A DNA stretch of 64,000 nucleotides from Actinomycetospora chiangmaiensis DSM 45062 (GTDB taxonomy: Bacteria; Actinomycetota; Actinomycetes; Mycobacteriales; Pseudonocardiaceae): assembly GCF_000379625.1 (NCBI RefSeq), contig NZ_KB903217.1, positions 513,816 through 577,815 on the forward strand, in the 5' to 3' direction. Numbering within the stretch: the stretch's first letter is position 1; each line of letters begins with the position of its first letter. Made by a program: the position numbers and the translations under genes. Positions 17,906 through 26,877 of the stretch are shown here, in pieces. The notes under the pieces are model-generated. The model saw nothing but the letters and a program-made list of their open reading frames with translations. It made no database searches and was not told the DNA's origin.

Positions 17906-20900
17906 TCAGCCCAGCGCGTTCAGCGCCTTGGTGATCCGCTGCTCGGAGATCGGGCCGGCCGTGCCCACCTCCTGGGCGAACCGGCTGACCCGCAGCTCCT
18001 GCAGCATGACCGCCACCGCGTCCCACCCGTCGCGGTCGAAGGTGCGCGGCTCCTGCGCCGCGGCCCGGCGGCGGGTGCGGTAGGTCGTCTCCACGGCGTG
18101 CACCTCGGCCATGAGCTCGGCGTCGCGGCGGGGGGCCTCGGCGAGCTTGTCGAGGCGCCGGGCCGCGGCGCGGAGCCAGCGGGCGACGTCGGGCAGGCGC
18201 GTCACGCCCCAACGGGTCACGAAGCGGCCCCCGACCAGGGTCGACAGCTGGTCACGGACGTCCTCGAGTGCCGGGTCCAGCAGCCCGCTGCCGGGCCGCG
18301 AGCGCAGCCGGTCGAGCGCGCCGCGCACCACCCCGGCCTCGGCGAGAACGGTCTCGGCCCGGGTCAGCACCTCGGCCGCCCCCGCGGGCAGCCGGGCGGC
18401 GACGTCGCCACGCAGCGTCTCGAACGCCGTCGCGGTCCACACCGGGCCCCTGAGCGCCACGACGAGCCCGTCGACGGCGGCGGCCACGCAGTCGTCGGCG
18501 AGGTCGGCGACGCCCGAGTAGTCGGACTCGGCCATCGCGCTCTTCAGCCGCAGGGTCGCGCGGTTGTCCAGCGAGCGCACCAGCGACCGCGCCGGGGAGG
18601 AGACCGACCGCAGCAGCAGTCGGCGCGTCCCGGCGCGCATGGCGTCGCGGGCCTCCAGCGCGGAGTCGAACACGCCGACCCCGACCGTCGAGCCCTCGTC
18701 CACCAGGGCGAGGTGCGCGGTGACGGTGCCGCCGGCCCGGGACTGCTCGCGGGTCCGCGGGAGGTCCCCGATCTCGGCGAACGACGTCAGGCCCCGCCGC
18801 TCGAGGCCGTCCGCGACCTTCGCGACGGCGGCCTTCGTCTCCTGCGCGTAGCGGCGCCGCAGGGCCCCGAGGTCGCCGCCCGAGGCGACCTCGGACCCGT
18901 CGTCACGAACCACGGAGAACGTCAGGCGCAGGTGCGACGGCAGGCCGCCCACGTTCCACACGTCGACCGGCACGTCGACGCCCGACAGCCGCTTGACCGT
19001 CTCGGTGAGCGCGCGCAGCAGCGACTCGCCCTCGGCGGGCCGCCGGTCCGCGGTGAGGCGCGCGAGCAGCGCCCGCGCCGTGTCGGGCGCGGGGACCAGG
19101 GAGCGGCGCAGCGGCTTGGGCAGGGTGCGGATCAGCGAGGTCAGCAGCTCCTCGCGCAGCCCCGGCACCTGCCACGCGAGGTCCTCGGCGCGCACCTGGC
19201 CGAGCACCGCGAGCGGCACGGTGACCGTGACGCCGTCGGTGTCGGTGCCCGGCTCGAAGGCGTAGGAGAGCGGGAGGGTGAGCCCGCCGGCATGCCAGGA
19301 GTCGGGGAACGACCCGGCGTCGGGAGCCTCGTGGGCGAGCAGCGCCCGCGGGTCGAGGTCGAGCAGCCGCGGGTCGCGGCGCGACTCCTTCTGCCACCAG
19401 CGGTCGAAGTGCCGGGTCGAGACGACGGAGGCGGGGACGCGCTCGTCGTAGAAGCGGTAGATCGTCTCCTCGTCGACGAGCAGCTCGCGACGGGCGCGGC
19501 GCTCCATCTCCGCGACGCGCTCGAGCTCGGCGGCGTTGCGGCGGACGAACTCGTGGCGGCTCGACCACTCGCCCTGCACGAGCGCGTGGCGGATGAACAG
19601 CTCGCGGGAGAGCTCCGGGTCGATGCGGCCGAAGTCGACGCTGCGGTCCATCGCGAGCGGGACGCCGAAGAGCGTGACCCGCTCGGTCGCGACGGCGGAG
19701 CCCCGGCGCTTCGACCAGCGCGGTTCGGAGTAGGTGCGGGTGACGAGGTCGCCCGCCGCCTCCTCGGCCCACCGCGGGTCGATCCCGGCGACCGTGCGCG
19801 CCCAGAGCCGCGAGGTCTCGACGAGCTCGGCGGCCATCACGAACGTCGGGGGCCGCTTCGCCAGCGACGACCCGGGCCAGATCGCGAAGCGGGCTCCGCG
19901 GCTGCCCTCGAACTCGGTGATCGGCCGGCGCTTCGGCCGCGGCTGTCCCTGCTTGGGCTTCGGCGGCTCCAGCGCGAGCCCGAGCTGGGAGAGCAGGCCG
20001 GTGAGCAGCGCCTGGTGCACGCGGTCGGCGAGGTCCTTCGTGATCTCCTCGGCCGGCTGGTTGCGGGTGAGCCCGAGCTCGTCGGTGAGCTGGCGCAGCT
20101 GCGCCGCGAGGTCCTGCCACTCGCGGATGCGCAGGAAGTTGAGGTACTCCGCGGCGCACTGCTTGCGGAACCGGTTGCCGGTGAGCTCGCGGCGCTGGGT
20201 GCGGATGTGCTCCCACAGGTGCAGCCAGGACAGGAAGTCCGAGCGCGGGTCGGCGAAGCGGGCGTGCGCGGCGTCGGCCTCGGCGGTCTTCTCGGTCGGG
20301 CGCTCGCGCGGGTCCTGCGCGGACAGGCCGGCCGCGATGACCGTGACCTCGTGCAGGCAGCCGAGCTGGTCGGCCGCGAGGATCATCCGGGCGATCCGCG
20401 GGTCGACGGGCAGCCGCGCGAGGTTGCGCCCGACGTCGGTGAGCCGGGTGGCGTCGCCGTCGACGATCGCGCCGAGCTCGGTCAGCAGCCGGACGCCGTC
20501 ACGGACCGCCGCCCGCTCCGGCGGGTCGACGAACGGGAACTCCTCGACCGGCCCGAGCTTGGCCCCCGCCATCTGCAGGATCACCGAGGCGAGGTTGGTG
20601 CGCTGGATCTCGGGGTCGGTGAACTCCGGCCGCGCGTCGAAGTCGTCCTCGGCGTAGAGCCGGATGCAGATGCCGTCCGCGACGCGGCCGCACCGGCCCG
20701 CGCGCTGAGTGGCCGACGCCTGCGAGATCTTCTCGATCGGCAGCCGCTGCACCTTGGTGCGCTGGCTGTAGCGGGAGATGCGCGCGTAGCCCGGGTCGAT
20801 CACGTAGCGGATGCCGGGCACCGTCAGGGACGTCTCGGCGACGTTGGTGGCGAGGACGATGCGCCGGTTCCCGCCGCGGCTCGGCTCGAAGACCCGGTGC

Positions 20901-22021
20901 TGCTCGGCGGCGGAGAGCCGGGCGTAGAGCGGCAGCACGTCGAGCGGGTCGGTCGGGTTGTCCGGCAGCGCGTTCAGCGCGTCCGCGGTGTCCCGGATCT
21001 CCCGCTCCCCGGCGAGGAACACGAGCACGTCGCCCGGTCCCTCCCGGCGCAGCTCGGTGACGGCGTCGACGATGCCGTCGAGCTGGTCGCGCACCTCGGC
21101 CCCGCCCCTCCCCGTCGCTCCGCTCGCCCCGCCCGGCTCGTCGGGGTCCACCAACGGCTCGTACCGGATCTCGACCGGGAACGTGCGGCCCGAGACCTCG
21201 ATGATCGGGGCGTCCCCGAAGTGGGCGGAGAAGCGCTCCGGGTCGATCGTCGCCGAGGTGATGATCACCTTGAGGTCGGGGCGGCGCGGCAGCAGCTGGG
21301 CGAGGTATCCGAGCAGGAAGTCGATGTTGAGGCTGCGCTCGTGGGCCTCGTCGATGATGAGCGTGTCGTAGCGGCGCAGCAGCCGGTCCTGCTGGATCTC
21401 GGCGAGCAGGATGCCGTCGGTCATCAGCTTGACCAGCGTGTCCTCGCTCGCGCGGCTGGTGAACCGGACCTGGTAGCCGACGACGTCGGATTCCGTCGTG
21501 CCCAGCTCCTCGGCGACCCGCTCCGCCACCGTCCGCGCGGCGATCCGCCGCGGCTGGGTGTGGCCGATCGTGCCGGTGACGCCGCGGCCGAGCTCCAGCG
21601 CGATCTTCGGCAGCTGCGTCGTCTTGCCCGAGCCGGTCTCCCCGGCGACCACCACGACCTGGTGGTGCTCCAGCGCCTCCTTGATGTCGTCGACCCGCGC
21701 CGCGATCGGCAGCTGCTCGGGGTAGGAGATCGTCGGGACCGAGGCCCGTCGTCGTGCCAGGCGCTGCTCGGCGCGCTCGACGTCGGCGGCGATCTTCCCG
21801 AGCGTCCCGGCCCGCTTCGCCTCGTCGTCGATCCGCCGCGCACCGTCGAGCCGGCGGGCGAGCCGATGGGTGTCGGCGCCGCCGAGCGCGCGCACGCGTC
21901 GCTGCAGTGCGGGGAGGTCAACGTCGGCGGTGGTCGCGGTCGTCGCTGTGGTCACTCCGGTCCCGGGGTCTGTGGATGCTGCTGGGGGCTGCCGACTCCC
22001 CATTGTCCCCCGCTGCGCCAC
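17906..22021 (-). CDS. hrpA: ATP-dependent RNA helicase HrpA (DEAH)
   Basis: 1371 aa, normal for HrpA. Walker A GETGSGKT is at 127-134, DEAH at 224-227, followed by SATID and the RNA-helicase motif QRAGRCGR. The helicase core, HA2/OB region and the long DUF3418 C-terminal part are all present. It remodels RNA-protein complexes, for instance stalled ribosomes in E. coli. GTG 22021 is chosen because GGGAGA precedes it; ATG 22003 is an alternative. An insert GGASGATGRGGAE after the SAT domain is a micro-repeat (see 21110). Confidence 0.94.
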   Translation of the reverse strand: MAQRGTMGSRQPPAASTDPGTGVTTATTATTADVDLPALQRRVRALGGADTHRLARRLDGARRIDDEAKRAGTLGKIAADVERAEQRLARRRASVPTISYPEQLPIAARVDDIKEALEHHQVVVVAGETGSGKTTQLPKIALELGRGVTGTIGHTQPRRIAARTVAERVAEELGTTESDVVGYQVRFTSRASEDTLVKLMTDGILLAEIQQDRLLRRYDTLIIDEAHERSLNIDFLLGYLAQLLPRRPDLKVIITSATIDPERFSAHFGDAPIIEVSGRTFPVEIRYEPLVDPDEPGGASGATGRGGAEVRDQLDGIVDAVTELRREGPGDVLVFLAGEREIRDTADALNALPDNPTDPLDVLPLYARLSAAEQHRVFEPSRGGNRRIVLATNVAETSLTVPGIRYVIDPGYARISRYSQRTKVQRLPIEKISQASATQRAGRCGRVADGICIRLYAEDDFDARPEFTDPEIQRTNLASVILQMAGAKLGPVEEFPFVDPPERAAVRDGVRLLTELGAIVDGDATRLTDVGRNLARLPVDPRIARMILAADQLGCLHEVTVIAAGLSAQDPRERPTEKTAEADAAHARFADPRSDFLSWLHLWEHIRTQRRELTGNRFRKQCAAEYLNFLRIREWQDLAAQLRQLTDELGLTRNQPAEEITKDLADRVHQALLTGLLSQLGLALEPPKPKQGQPRPKRRPITEFEGSRGARFAIWPGSSLAKRPPTFVMAAELVETSRLWARTVAGIDPRWAEEAAGDLVTRTYSEPRWSKRRGSAVATERVTLFGVPLAMDRSVDFGRIDPELSRELFIRHALVQGEWSSRHEFVRRNAAELERVAEMERRARRELLVDEETIYRFYDERVPASVVSTRHFDRWWQKESRRDPRLLDLDPRALLAHEAPDAGSFPDSWHAGGLTLPLSYAFEPGTDTDGVTVTVPLAVLGQVRAEDLAWQVPGLREELLTSLIRTLPKPLRRSLVPAPDTARALLARLTADRRPAEGESLLRALTETVKRLSGVDVPVDVWNVGGLPSHLRLTFSVVRDDGSEVASGGDLGALRRRYAQETKAAVAKVADGLERRGLTSFAEIGDLPRTREQSRAGGTVTAHLALVDEGSTVGVGVFDSALEARDAMRAGTRRLLLRSVSSPARSLVRSLDNRATLRLKSAMAESDYSGVADLADDCVAAAVDGLVVALRGPVWTATAFETLRGDVAARLPAGAAEVLTRAETVLAEAGVVRGALDRLRSRPGSGLLDPALEDVRDQLSTLVGGRFVTRWGVTRLPDVARWLRAAARRLDKLAEAPRRDAELMAEVHAVETTYRTRRRAAAQEPRTFDRDGWDAVAVMLQELRVSRFAQEVGTAGPISEQRITKALNALG
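21110..21128 (-). repeat. GC micro-repeat inside hrpA
   Basis: On the minus strand this reads GGCGAGCGGAGCGACGGGG, matching 18 of 19 bases of 10291-10309 in the operon gene on the plus strand. In hrpA it is read as G-A-S-G-A-T-G, in the other gene as G-E-R-S-D-G, a different frame. It encodes a flexible insert between conserved helicase blocks. Confidence 0.5.
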
Positions 22022-22039
22022 TGCTCTCCCGACGACGGG

Positions 22040-22540
22040 TCAGAACGTGAGCTTGAACCCCACGTGGGTCGCGGTGAAGCCGAGCCGCTCGTAGAACCGG
22101 TGCGCGTCGACCCGCTCGACCGCGCTCGTGAGCTGCACGAGCCCGCACCCCCGGCGACGGCACTCGGCCACGGCCCACCCGATCATCCAGCCGCCGACCC
22201 CGCGGCCGCGCCGGGACGCCGCGACCTGCACCGCCTCGATCTGTCCGCGCCAGGCCCCGCGCCGCGCGAGGCCGGGCAGGAACGAGAGCTGCAGGGTCCC
22301 GACGACGGGACCGTCGTCGCCCTCGCACGCCACCACCAGCAGGTGCCGCGGGTCGGCGTCGACCGCCGCGAACGCCTGCTCGTAGTCCGTGAGGTCGCCC
22401 TCCCCCGAGTCGCCACGGGCCGCGGACACCGGATCGGCGCCGAAGAGCCCGGCGAGGGCGGGCACGTCGGACCTCGTGGCGCGACGCAGCGTCACCCGAT
22501 GCTCACCGAATTCACACCGTGCCAGCGCGGTCCGGGCCAT
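22040..22540 (-). CDS. GNAT-family N-acetyltransferase
   Basis: 166 aa. A typical GNAT fold: strand VTLRRATRSDVPALAGLF, the strand VVGTLQLSFLPGL, the acetyl-CoA loop motif VAASRRGRGVGGWMIG (Q/R-x-x-G-x-G/A) and the C-terminal HRFYERLGF. The substrate is not predictable. ATG with AAAGGA five bases upstream. It is 18 bp upstream of hrpA on the same strand, so the two may be co-transcribed. Confidence 0.88.
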   Translation of the reverse strand: MARTALARCEFGEHRVTLRRATRSDVPALAGLFGADPVSAARGDSGEGDLTDYEQAFAAVDADPRHLLVVACEGDDGPVVGTLQLSFLPGLARRGAWRGQIEAVQVAASRRGRGVGGWMIGWAVAECRRRGCGLVQLTSAVERVDAHRFYERLGFTATHVGFKLTF

Positions 22541-22610
22541 ATTGTCCTTTCAACTGTTCAGTCCGGAGTTCTCCGGGTATGCGCTCTCACGCCACCGACG
22601 AGGGGACCAG

Positions 22611-23021
22611 ATGGCACACACCACCGGCACGCTGCCCGCGCAGCGGGCCTCCGACCCGATCCTCACGACCTTCCGCGTGTTCGCGGTCCTGACCGTCGTG
22701 AACCTGCTCTGGCAGTTCGTCTCGGCAGGCGAACTGGTCAACCGTCCGGTCGACGACGCCTTCGAGGCCTCGCACTCGGCCGGGGCGATCGTGCTCCACG
22801 TGCTCTCGGGCATCGCGATGATCGCCGCCTTCGCCCTGTGGCGGCTCCGCGGTGCCGCCCTGTGGCCCGCCGTGATCGCCCTGCTCGTGTTCGTGCTGTC
22901 GTTCGTGCAGGCCTACTTCGGCGGCCGCTCGACGCTGTGGATCCACGTCCCCGGCGCCATGATCCTCACGATCGGGGCCGTCGCGGTCGCCGTGTGGACG
23001 TTCCTGCCGGCCCGGAGGTGA
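22611..23021 (+). CDS. four-helix membrane protein of unknown function
   Basis: 136 aa. Four hydrophobic segments are visible (about 24-44, 58-78, 82-102 and 112-130), with charged residues at the ends and HS-x-x-A-x-x-LHV in helix 2, where two histidines sit 10 apart. It resembles small actinobacterial DUF6220-type proteins, but this is a weak match. ATG with GAGGGG upstream. Divergent from the acetyltransferase and convergent with the CoA-binding gene, with a palindrome between. Confidence 0.7.
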   Translation: MAHTTGTLPAQRASDPILTTFRVFAVLTVVNLLWQFVSAGELVNRPVDDAFEASHSAGAIVLHVLSGIAMIAAFALWRLRGAALWPAVIALLVFVLSFVQAYFGGRSTLWIHVPGAMILTIGAVAVAVWTFLPARR

Positions 23022-23030
23022 CGTTGTCCT

Positions 23031-23070
23031 GTGAGTACTTTTCCGTGCCCGAGCACGGAAAAGTACTCAC
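23031..23070. terminator. 40-bp perfect palindrome (family A, copy 1)
   Basis: Arms GTGAGTACTTTTCCGTGC and its exact complement (18 bp each) around CCGA, between two convergent gene ends. The only other copy in the window is at 48777-48816 and differs by paired changes. Likely a bidirectional terminator or mobile palindromic unit. Confidence 0.75.
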
Positions 23071-23072
23071 GG

Positions 23073-23543
23073 TCAGCGCCTCCGGGCGCTGATCACCCCG
23101 GTGTTGAACCCGGCGAGGTGCAGGCCGCCGTGGAAGCGGGCGTGCTCGACCTTGAGGCACCGGTCCATGACGACCGTCAGCCCGGCCTCCTCGCCGCGCC
23201 GGGCGAGGGCCTCGTCGTAGAGCCCGAACTGCAGCCAGAACGTCGTCGCGCCGACGGCGATCGTCTCGTCGAGCACGCCGCCGAGGTCCTCGGGGCGACG
23301 GAAGACGTCGACGAGGTCGGGGACCACGGGGAGTTCGGCCAGCGACGGCCACACCGGCCTGCCGAGGATCTCGCTCGCGTTCGGGTTGACGAAGTAGACG
23401 TCGAAGTCGGTGCTCGAGAGCAGGTAGGTCGCGACGAAGTTCGACGCCCGGGCCGGGTTCGCCGAGGCGCCGACCATGGCGACGCTCTTCGTGTCCCGCA
23501 GGATCTGCTGTCGGTCGAGTGCGGTGGGGCCGTCCCAGCCCAT
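23073..23543 (-). CDS. CoA-binding-domain protein
   Basis: 156 aa, one Rossmann-like CoA-binding domain: SVAMVGASANPARAS (nucleotide loop), VYFVNPN, then TFWLQFGLYDE. Similar to YccU-type single-domain proteins; function unknown beyond CoA binding. The ATG overlaps the metY stop by one base (TGATG) with AAGGAGG upstream, so it is coupled to methionine biosynthesis. Confidence 0.87.
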   Translation of the reverse strand: MGWDGPTALDRQQILRDTKSVAMVGASANPARASNFVATYLLSSTDFDVYFVNPNASEILGRPVWPSLAELPVVPDLVDVFRRPEDLGGVLDETIAVGATTFWLQFGLYDEALARRGEEAGLTVVMDRCLKVEHARFHGGLHLAGFNTGVISARRR

Positions 23544-24841
23544 CAGGCCTCCTTGGTGGCGACGGTGAGGGCCTGGTCGAGGTCCCAGAGGATGTCGTCG
23601 ACGTCCTCGATGCCGACGCTGATGCGGATCAGGTCGGGCCGCACACCGCCCTCGCGCAGCTGGTCCTCGGAGAGCTGCTGGTGGGTGGTGGACGCCGGGT
23701 GGAGCACGAGAGTGCGCGCGTCACCGATGTTCGCGAGGTGGCTGCAGAGCTGCACCGACTCGATGAACCGCCGGCCGGCCTCCCGCCCCCCGCGGACGCC
23801 GAACGCGAACACCGCGCCGGGCCCCTGCGGCAGGTAGTGGCGGGCCCGCTCGTAGTGGGGGTGGCTGGGGAGCCCGGAGTACCGGACCCAGTCGACGCGG
23901 TCGTCGGCCTCGAGCCACTCCGCGACCCGCTGGGCGTTCGCGACGTGCGCGGCCATCCGCTGCGGCAGCGTCTCCACTCCCTGTAGCAGCAGGAATGCCG
24001 AGTGTGGGGAGAGGGCTGCGCCGATGTCGCGCAGCTGCTCGGAGCGCAGCTTCGTGAGGAACCCGTACTCCTGGAAGTTGCCCCACCAGGAGAGCCCGCC
24101 GTAGGACGGGATCGACTCCGTCATCTGCGGGAAGTTGCCGTTGCCCCAGTCGAAGCGACCGGACTCGCACACGACGCCGCCGAGCGTGGTGCCGTGGCCC
24201 CCGATGAACTTCGTCGCCGAGTGGATCACGATGTCCGCGCCGTGCTCCATCGGCCGGCACAGGTAGGGCGTCGCCGTGGTGGCGTCGATGATCAGCGGGA
24301 TGTTCGCCTCGTGGGCGATCGCCGCGAGGGCCTCGACGTCGGTGACCTCGCCGGAGGGGTTCGTGACCATCTCGGCGAACACGAATCGCGTCTCCGGCCG
24401 GATCGCGGCGCGGAAGGCCTCCGGGTCGTCTCCGCCGACGAAGGTGGTGTCCACCCCGAAGCGGCGCAGCGTGACGTCGAGCTGGGTGACCGTTCCGCCG
24501 TACAGGCTGGCGGCGCTCACGACGTGGTCGCCCGCGCCGGCGAGGCAGGCGAACGTGAGGAACTCCGCGGCCTGCCCGGACGCCGTCGCGACCGCCCCGA
24601 GGGCCCCCTCGAGGCTCGCGATCCGCTCCTCGAACGCCGCGACCGTCGGGTTCGCGATGCGGCTGTAGATGTTGCCGTACTTCTGCAGCGCGAACAGGTT
24701 CGCGGCGTCGGCCGTGTCCTCGAAGACGAAGCTGGTCGACTGGTAGATCGGGACCGCCCGGGCGCCGACCGACGAGTCGGGCACCGCGCCGGCGTGGACC
24801 GCGCGCGTGGCGAAGCCCCAGGGTCGTTCCGCGTTCTCCAC
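23543..24841 (-). CDS. metY: O-acetylhomoserine sulfhydrylase
   Basis: 432 aa PLP enzyme of the Cys/Met metabolism family, the longer MetY type. It converts O-acetylhomoserine and sulfide to homocysteine. PLP lysine is Lys211 in SATKFIGGHG. Other family marks are YSRIANPT, SASLYGGT, DATTATPYLCRP and LIRISVGIED. GTG start at 24841 in front of ENAERPWGFATRAVHAG. Operon with the CoA-binding gene downstream. Confidence 0.93.
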   Translation of the reverse strand: MENAERPWGFATRAVHAGAVPDSSVGARAVPIYQSTSFVFEDTADAANLFALQKYGNIYSRIANPTVAAFEERIASLEGALGAVATASGQAAEFLTFACLAGAGDHVVSAASLYGGTVTQLDVTLRRFGVDTTFVGGDDPEAFRAAIRPETRFVFAEMVTNPSGEVTDVEALAAIAHEANIPLIIDATTATPYLCRPMEHGADIVIHSATKFIGGHGTTLGGVVCESGRFDWGNGNFPQMTESIPSYGGLSWWGNFQEYGFLTKLRSEQLRDIGAALSPHSAFLLLQGVETLPQRMAAHVANAQRVAEWLEADDRVDWVRYSGLPSHPHYERARHYLPQGPGAVFAFGVRGGREAGRRFIESVQLCSHLANIGDARTLVLHPASTTHQQLSEDQLREGGVRPDLIRISVGIEDVDDILWDLDQALTVATKEA

Positions 24842-24893
24842 GTCCGCCGTTCTACACGCCCGGACGGCGCCCGTCAGCGCGGATCGATCACGG

Positions 24894-25484
24894 TCACCGC
24901 GGGACGGCGCGGGCCGCGAAGTACTCGCTCGACGGCTTCCGGAACAGCAGGACCAGGTACCCGACCAGGAGGACGGCGGTGACCAGCTGGAGCACCGACG
25001 GCACGCCGCCGGCCGCCACGGGCACCGGGGCGACCAGGGAGGTGACGGCCCCGCCGAGCGAGAACAGGATGCCGATCCCGGCCAGGATCGCGGTGGTGAT
25101 CCGGGCCCAGTTCGCGCCCGCGCGGACGCGGAGTCCGAACCAGAGGAAGACCCCCGCCAGCACCACGGTGACGACCAGACCGACGATCGAGGCGATGGTC
25201 ACCGCCGAGCCGATGTTCTGCATGGCCTGCTGCTCGGCCTCCGGCGGGAGTCCGAGGCTGTCGAAGTACGCGGCGTAGTCCTGCGCCGACGGGGGGAAGA
25301 GGACGCCGAGCAGCTGAGCGATCACGTACAGGGCGAGCGCCGCGCACCAGAGCAGGAACGCCCGACGGACCGACACCGGCTCGGGCAGGGGCGTGCCGAA
25401 CCCGGGCTGCGGCACGCCGTACCCCGGTGGGCCCTGCGTGGGCGCGGGCTGCTGGGGCTCACCAGGACTGAACGGAGTGTTCAC
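24894..25484 (-). CDS. membrane protein with Pro-rich N terminus
   Basis: 196 aa. About 35 Pro/Gly/Gln-rich cytoplasmic residues precede four hydrophobic helices (roughly 42-64, 92-115, 125-145 and 160-182). No domain is recognised; the layout is common in actinobacterial envelope proteins. GTG start at 25484; ribosome site weak. The gene lies 52 bp upstream of metY on the same strand, with no clear terminator between. Confidence 0.7.
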   Translation of the reverse strand: MNTPFSPGEPQQPAPTQGPPGYGVPQPGFGTPLPEPVSVRRAFLLWCAALALYVIAQLLGVLFPPSAQDYAAYFDSLGLPPEAEQQAMQNIGSAVTIASIVGLVVTVVLAGVFLWFGLRVRAGANWARITTAILAGIGILFSLGGAVTSLVAPVPVAAGGVPSVLQLVTAVLLVGYLVLLFRKPSSEYFAARAVPR

Positions 25485-25499
25485 ATCGCGAAAGCTAGG

Positions 25500-25613
25500 T
25501 CACTCGACGGCTTCCTGGGTGCCTTTCTCGTCCGTCGCGGTCTGCTCGTCGAGAATCTCCTCGCGGGCCTGGGCGATCAGGCTCCGGACGGTGTCGTCCT
25601 GCGGCTCGGTCAT
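25500..25613 (-). CDS. 37-residue acidic small protein
   Basis: ATG at 25613 to TGA at 25500 encodes 37 residues, mostly Asp/Glu, Gln and Thr, with one amphipathic helix (VRSLIAQAREEILDEQ). Codon third positions are G/C-biased like the neighbours, and it sits just upstream of the membrane protein gene on the same strand. The ribosome site is weak. Function unknown; conservation would decide whether it is real. Confidence 0.42.
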   Translation of the reverse strand: MTEPQDDTVRSLIAQAREEILDEQTATDEKGTQEAVE

Positions 25614-25683
25614 GGGATCGGGTGTACCCCGTCCCGACGCGGATCCACCTCCGGACGCCCGATTCCCGCGTCCGGGTCCGGTC

Positions 25684-26877
25684 TCAGCCGTCGAGGCCCA
25701 GCCGCGCCGCGATGACCTCGTCCATGATCTCGTTCGTCCCGCCCCCGATGCCGAGGATCCGGGCGTCGCGGTAGTGCCGCTCCACCTCGACCCCGTGCAG
25801 GTACCCGGCGCCGCCGTGGAGCTGGACGGCCTGGTCGACGACCCAGTCGCACGCCTCCACGGCCTGGTTCTTGGCCATCGCCAGCTCCGTGACGAGGTCG
25901 GGGGCGAGCGCGCCGCCGGGGGAGGAGCCGGTCCCGCCCGCCTCCCAGCGCAGGAACACGTCCCGCACGTAGGTCCGCGCGACGGTGGCCCGGCGGGCCA
26001 TCTGCGCGATGCGGTGCCGGACGACCTGGCGGGACGCCAGGGGCGCGCCGAACGTCTCGCGCTGCCGCGCCCAGGCGATCGTCAGCTCCACACAGCGCAG
26101 CGCGGTCGCGTAGGCCTGCACCGCGAGCGAGAGCCGCTCCGACCCGAACCGCTCCATGATCTGCCGGAACCCGCTGCCCTCCGGGCCGACGAGGTTCGCC
26201 GCCGGCACCCGCACCTCGTCGAGGGAGATGGTCGCCGTGTCCGAGCAGTGCCAGCCCATCTTGCGCAGCGCGGTGCGGTGCACCCCGGGCCGGTCGGTCT
26301 CGATCACCAGCAGCGAGACCCCGCGGTGGCCGGGGCCGCCGGTGCGCACCGCCGTCGTCACGAAGTCGGCGCGGGTGCCGGAGGTGATGAAGGTCTTCGC
26401 CCCGGTCACCACGTAGTCGTCGCCGTCGCGGACGGCGCGGGTGGTGATGGCGGCGACGTCGGAGCCGGTGCCGGGCTCGGTGATGCCGAGCGAGCCGATC
26501 AGCTCGCCGCGCAGCGTGGGCCGGACGAACCGGTCGACGAGCTCGGGCGAGCCGTGGAGGGCGATGTGCGGGGCGGCGATGCCGTGGGTGAACAGGCCCG
26601 CGACCAGTCCGCTCGACCCGCCCGCGAGGATCAGTTCCTCGGTGACGGTCGCGCTGTCGAGGTGCCCGCCCTCGCCGCCCGCCGCCTCGGGGAACCCGAG
26701 CGCGAGCAGCCCGAGCTCCCCGGCCCGACGGTGCAGCTCCCGGGGCAGCGCGCCCGCGTCCTCCCACCCCTCGAGGTGCGGGACGATCTCGCGCTCGGTG
26801 AACCGCCGGACGAGCGCGCGCAGCTCGCGGCGCTCGTCGGTGTCCCAGGGGCTGACGTGTGTCGCGACCGCCGTCAT
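25684..26877 (-). CDS. acyl-CoA dehydrogenase
   Basis: 397 aa FAD enzyme. Signatures: ITEPGTGSDVAAITTRA and KTFITSGTRADF (FAD/substrate), RFGSERL (Glu247, the position of the catalytic base in isovaleryl/long-chain type enzymes) and GGTNEIM near the end, where the MCAD-type Glu is Gly. So catalysis should use Glu247. The start overlaps the ligase stop (ATGA). Ligase plus dehydrogenase would activate and desaturate an unknown carboxylic acid. Confidence 0.9.
   Translation of the reverse strand: MTAVATHVSPWDTDERRELRALVRRFTEREIVPHLEGWEDAGALPRELHRRAGELGLLALGFPEAAGGEGGHLDSATVTEELILAGGSSGLVAGLFTHGIAAPHIALHGSPELVDRFVRPTLRGELIGSLGITEPGTGSDVAAITTRAVRDGDDYVVTGAKTFITSGTRADFVTTAVRTGGPGHRGVSLLVIETDRPGVHRTALRKMGWHCSDTATISLDEVRVPAANLVGPEGSGFRQIMERFGSERLSLAVQAYATALRCVELTIAWARQRETFGAPLASRQVVRHRIAQMARRATVARTYVRDVFLRWEAGGTGSSPGGALAPDLVTELAMAKNQAVEACDWVVDQAVQLHGGAGYLHGVEVERHYRDARILGIGGGTNEIMDEVIAARLGLDG

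Noticed and set aside
18098-23092. 1664-codon plus-strand frame opposite hrpA
   Set aside because: Crosses hrpA and several other genes, low-complexity composition, no domain.
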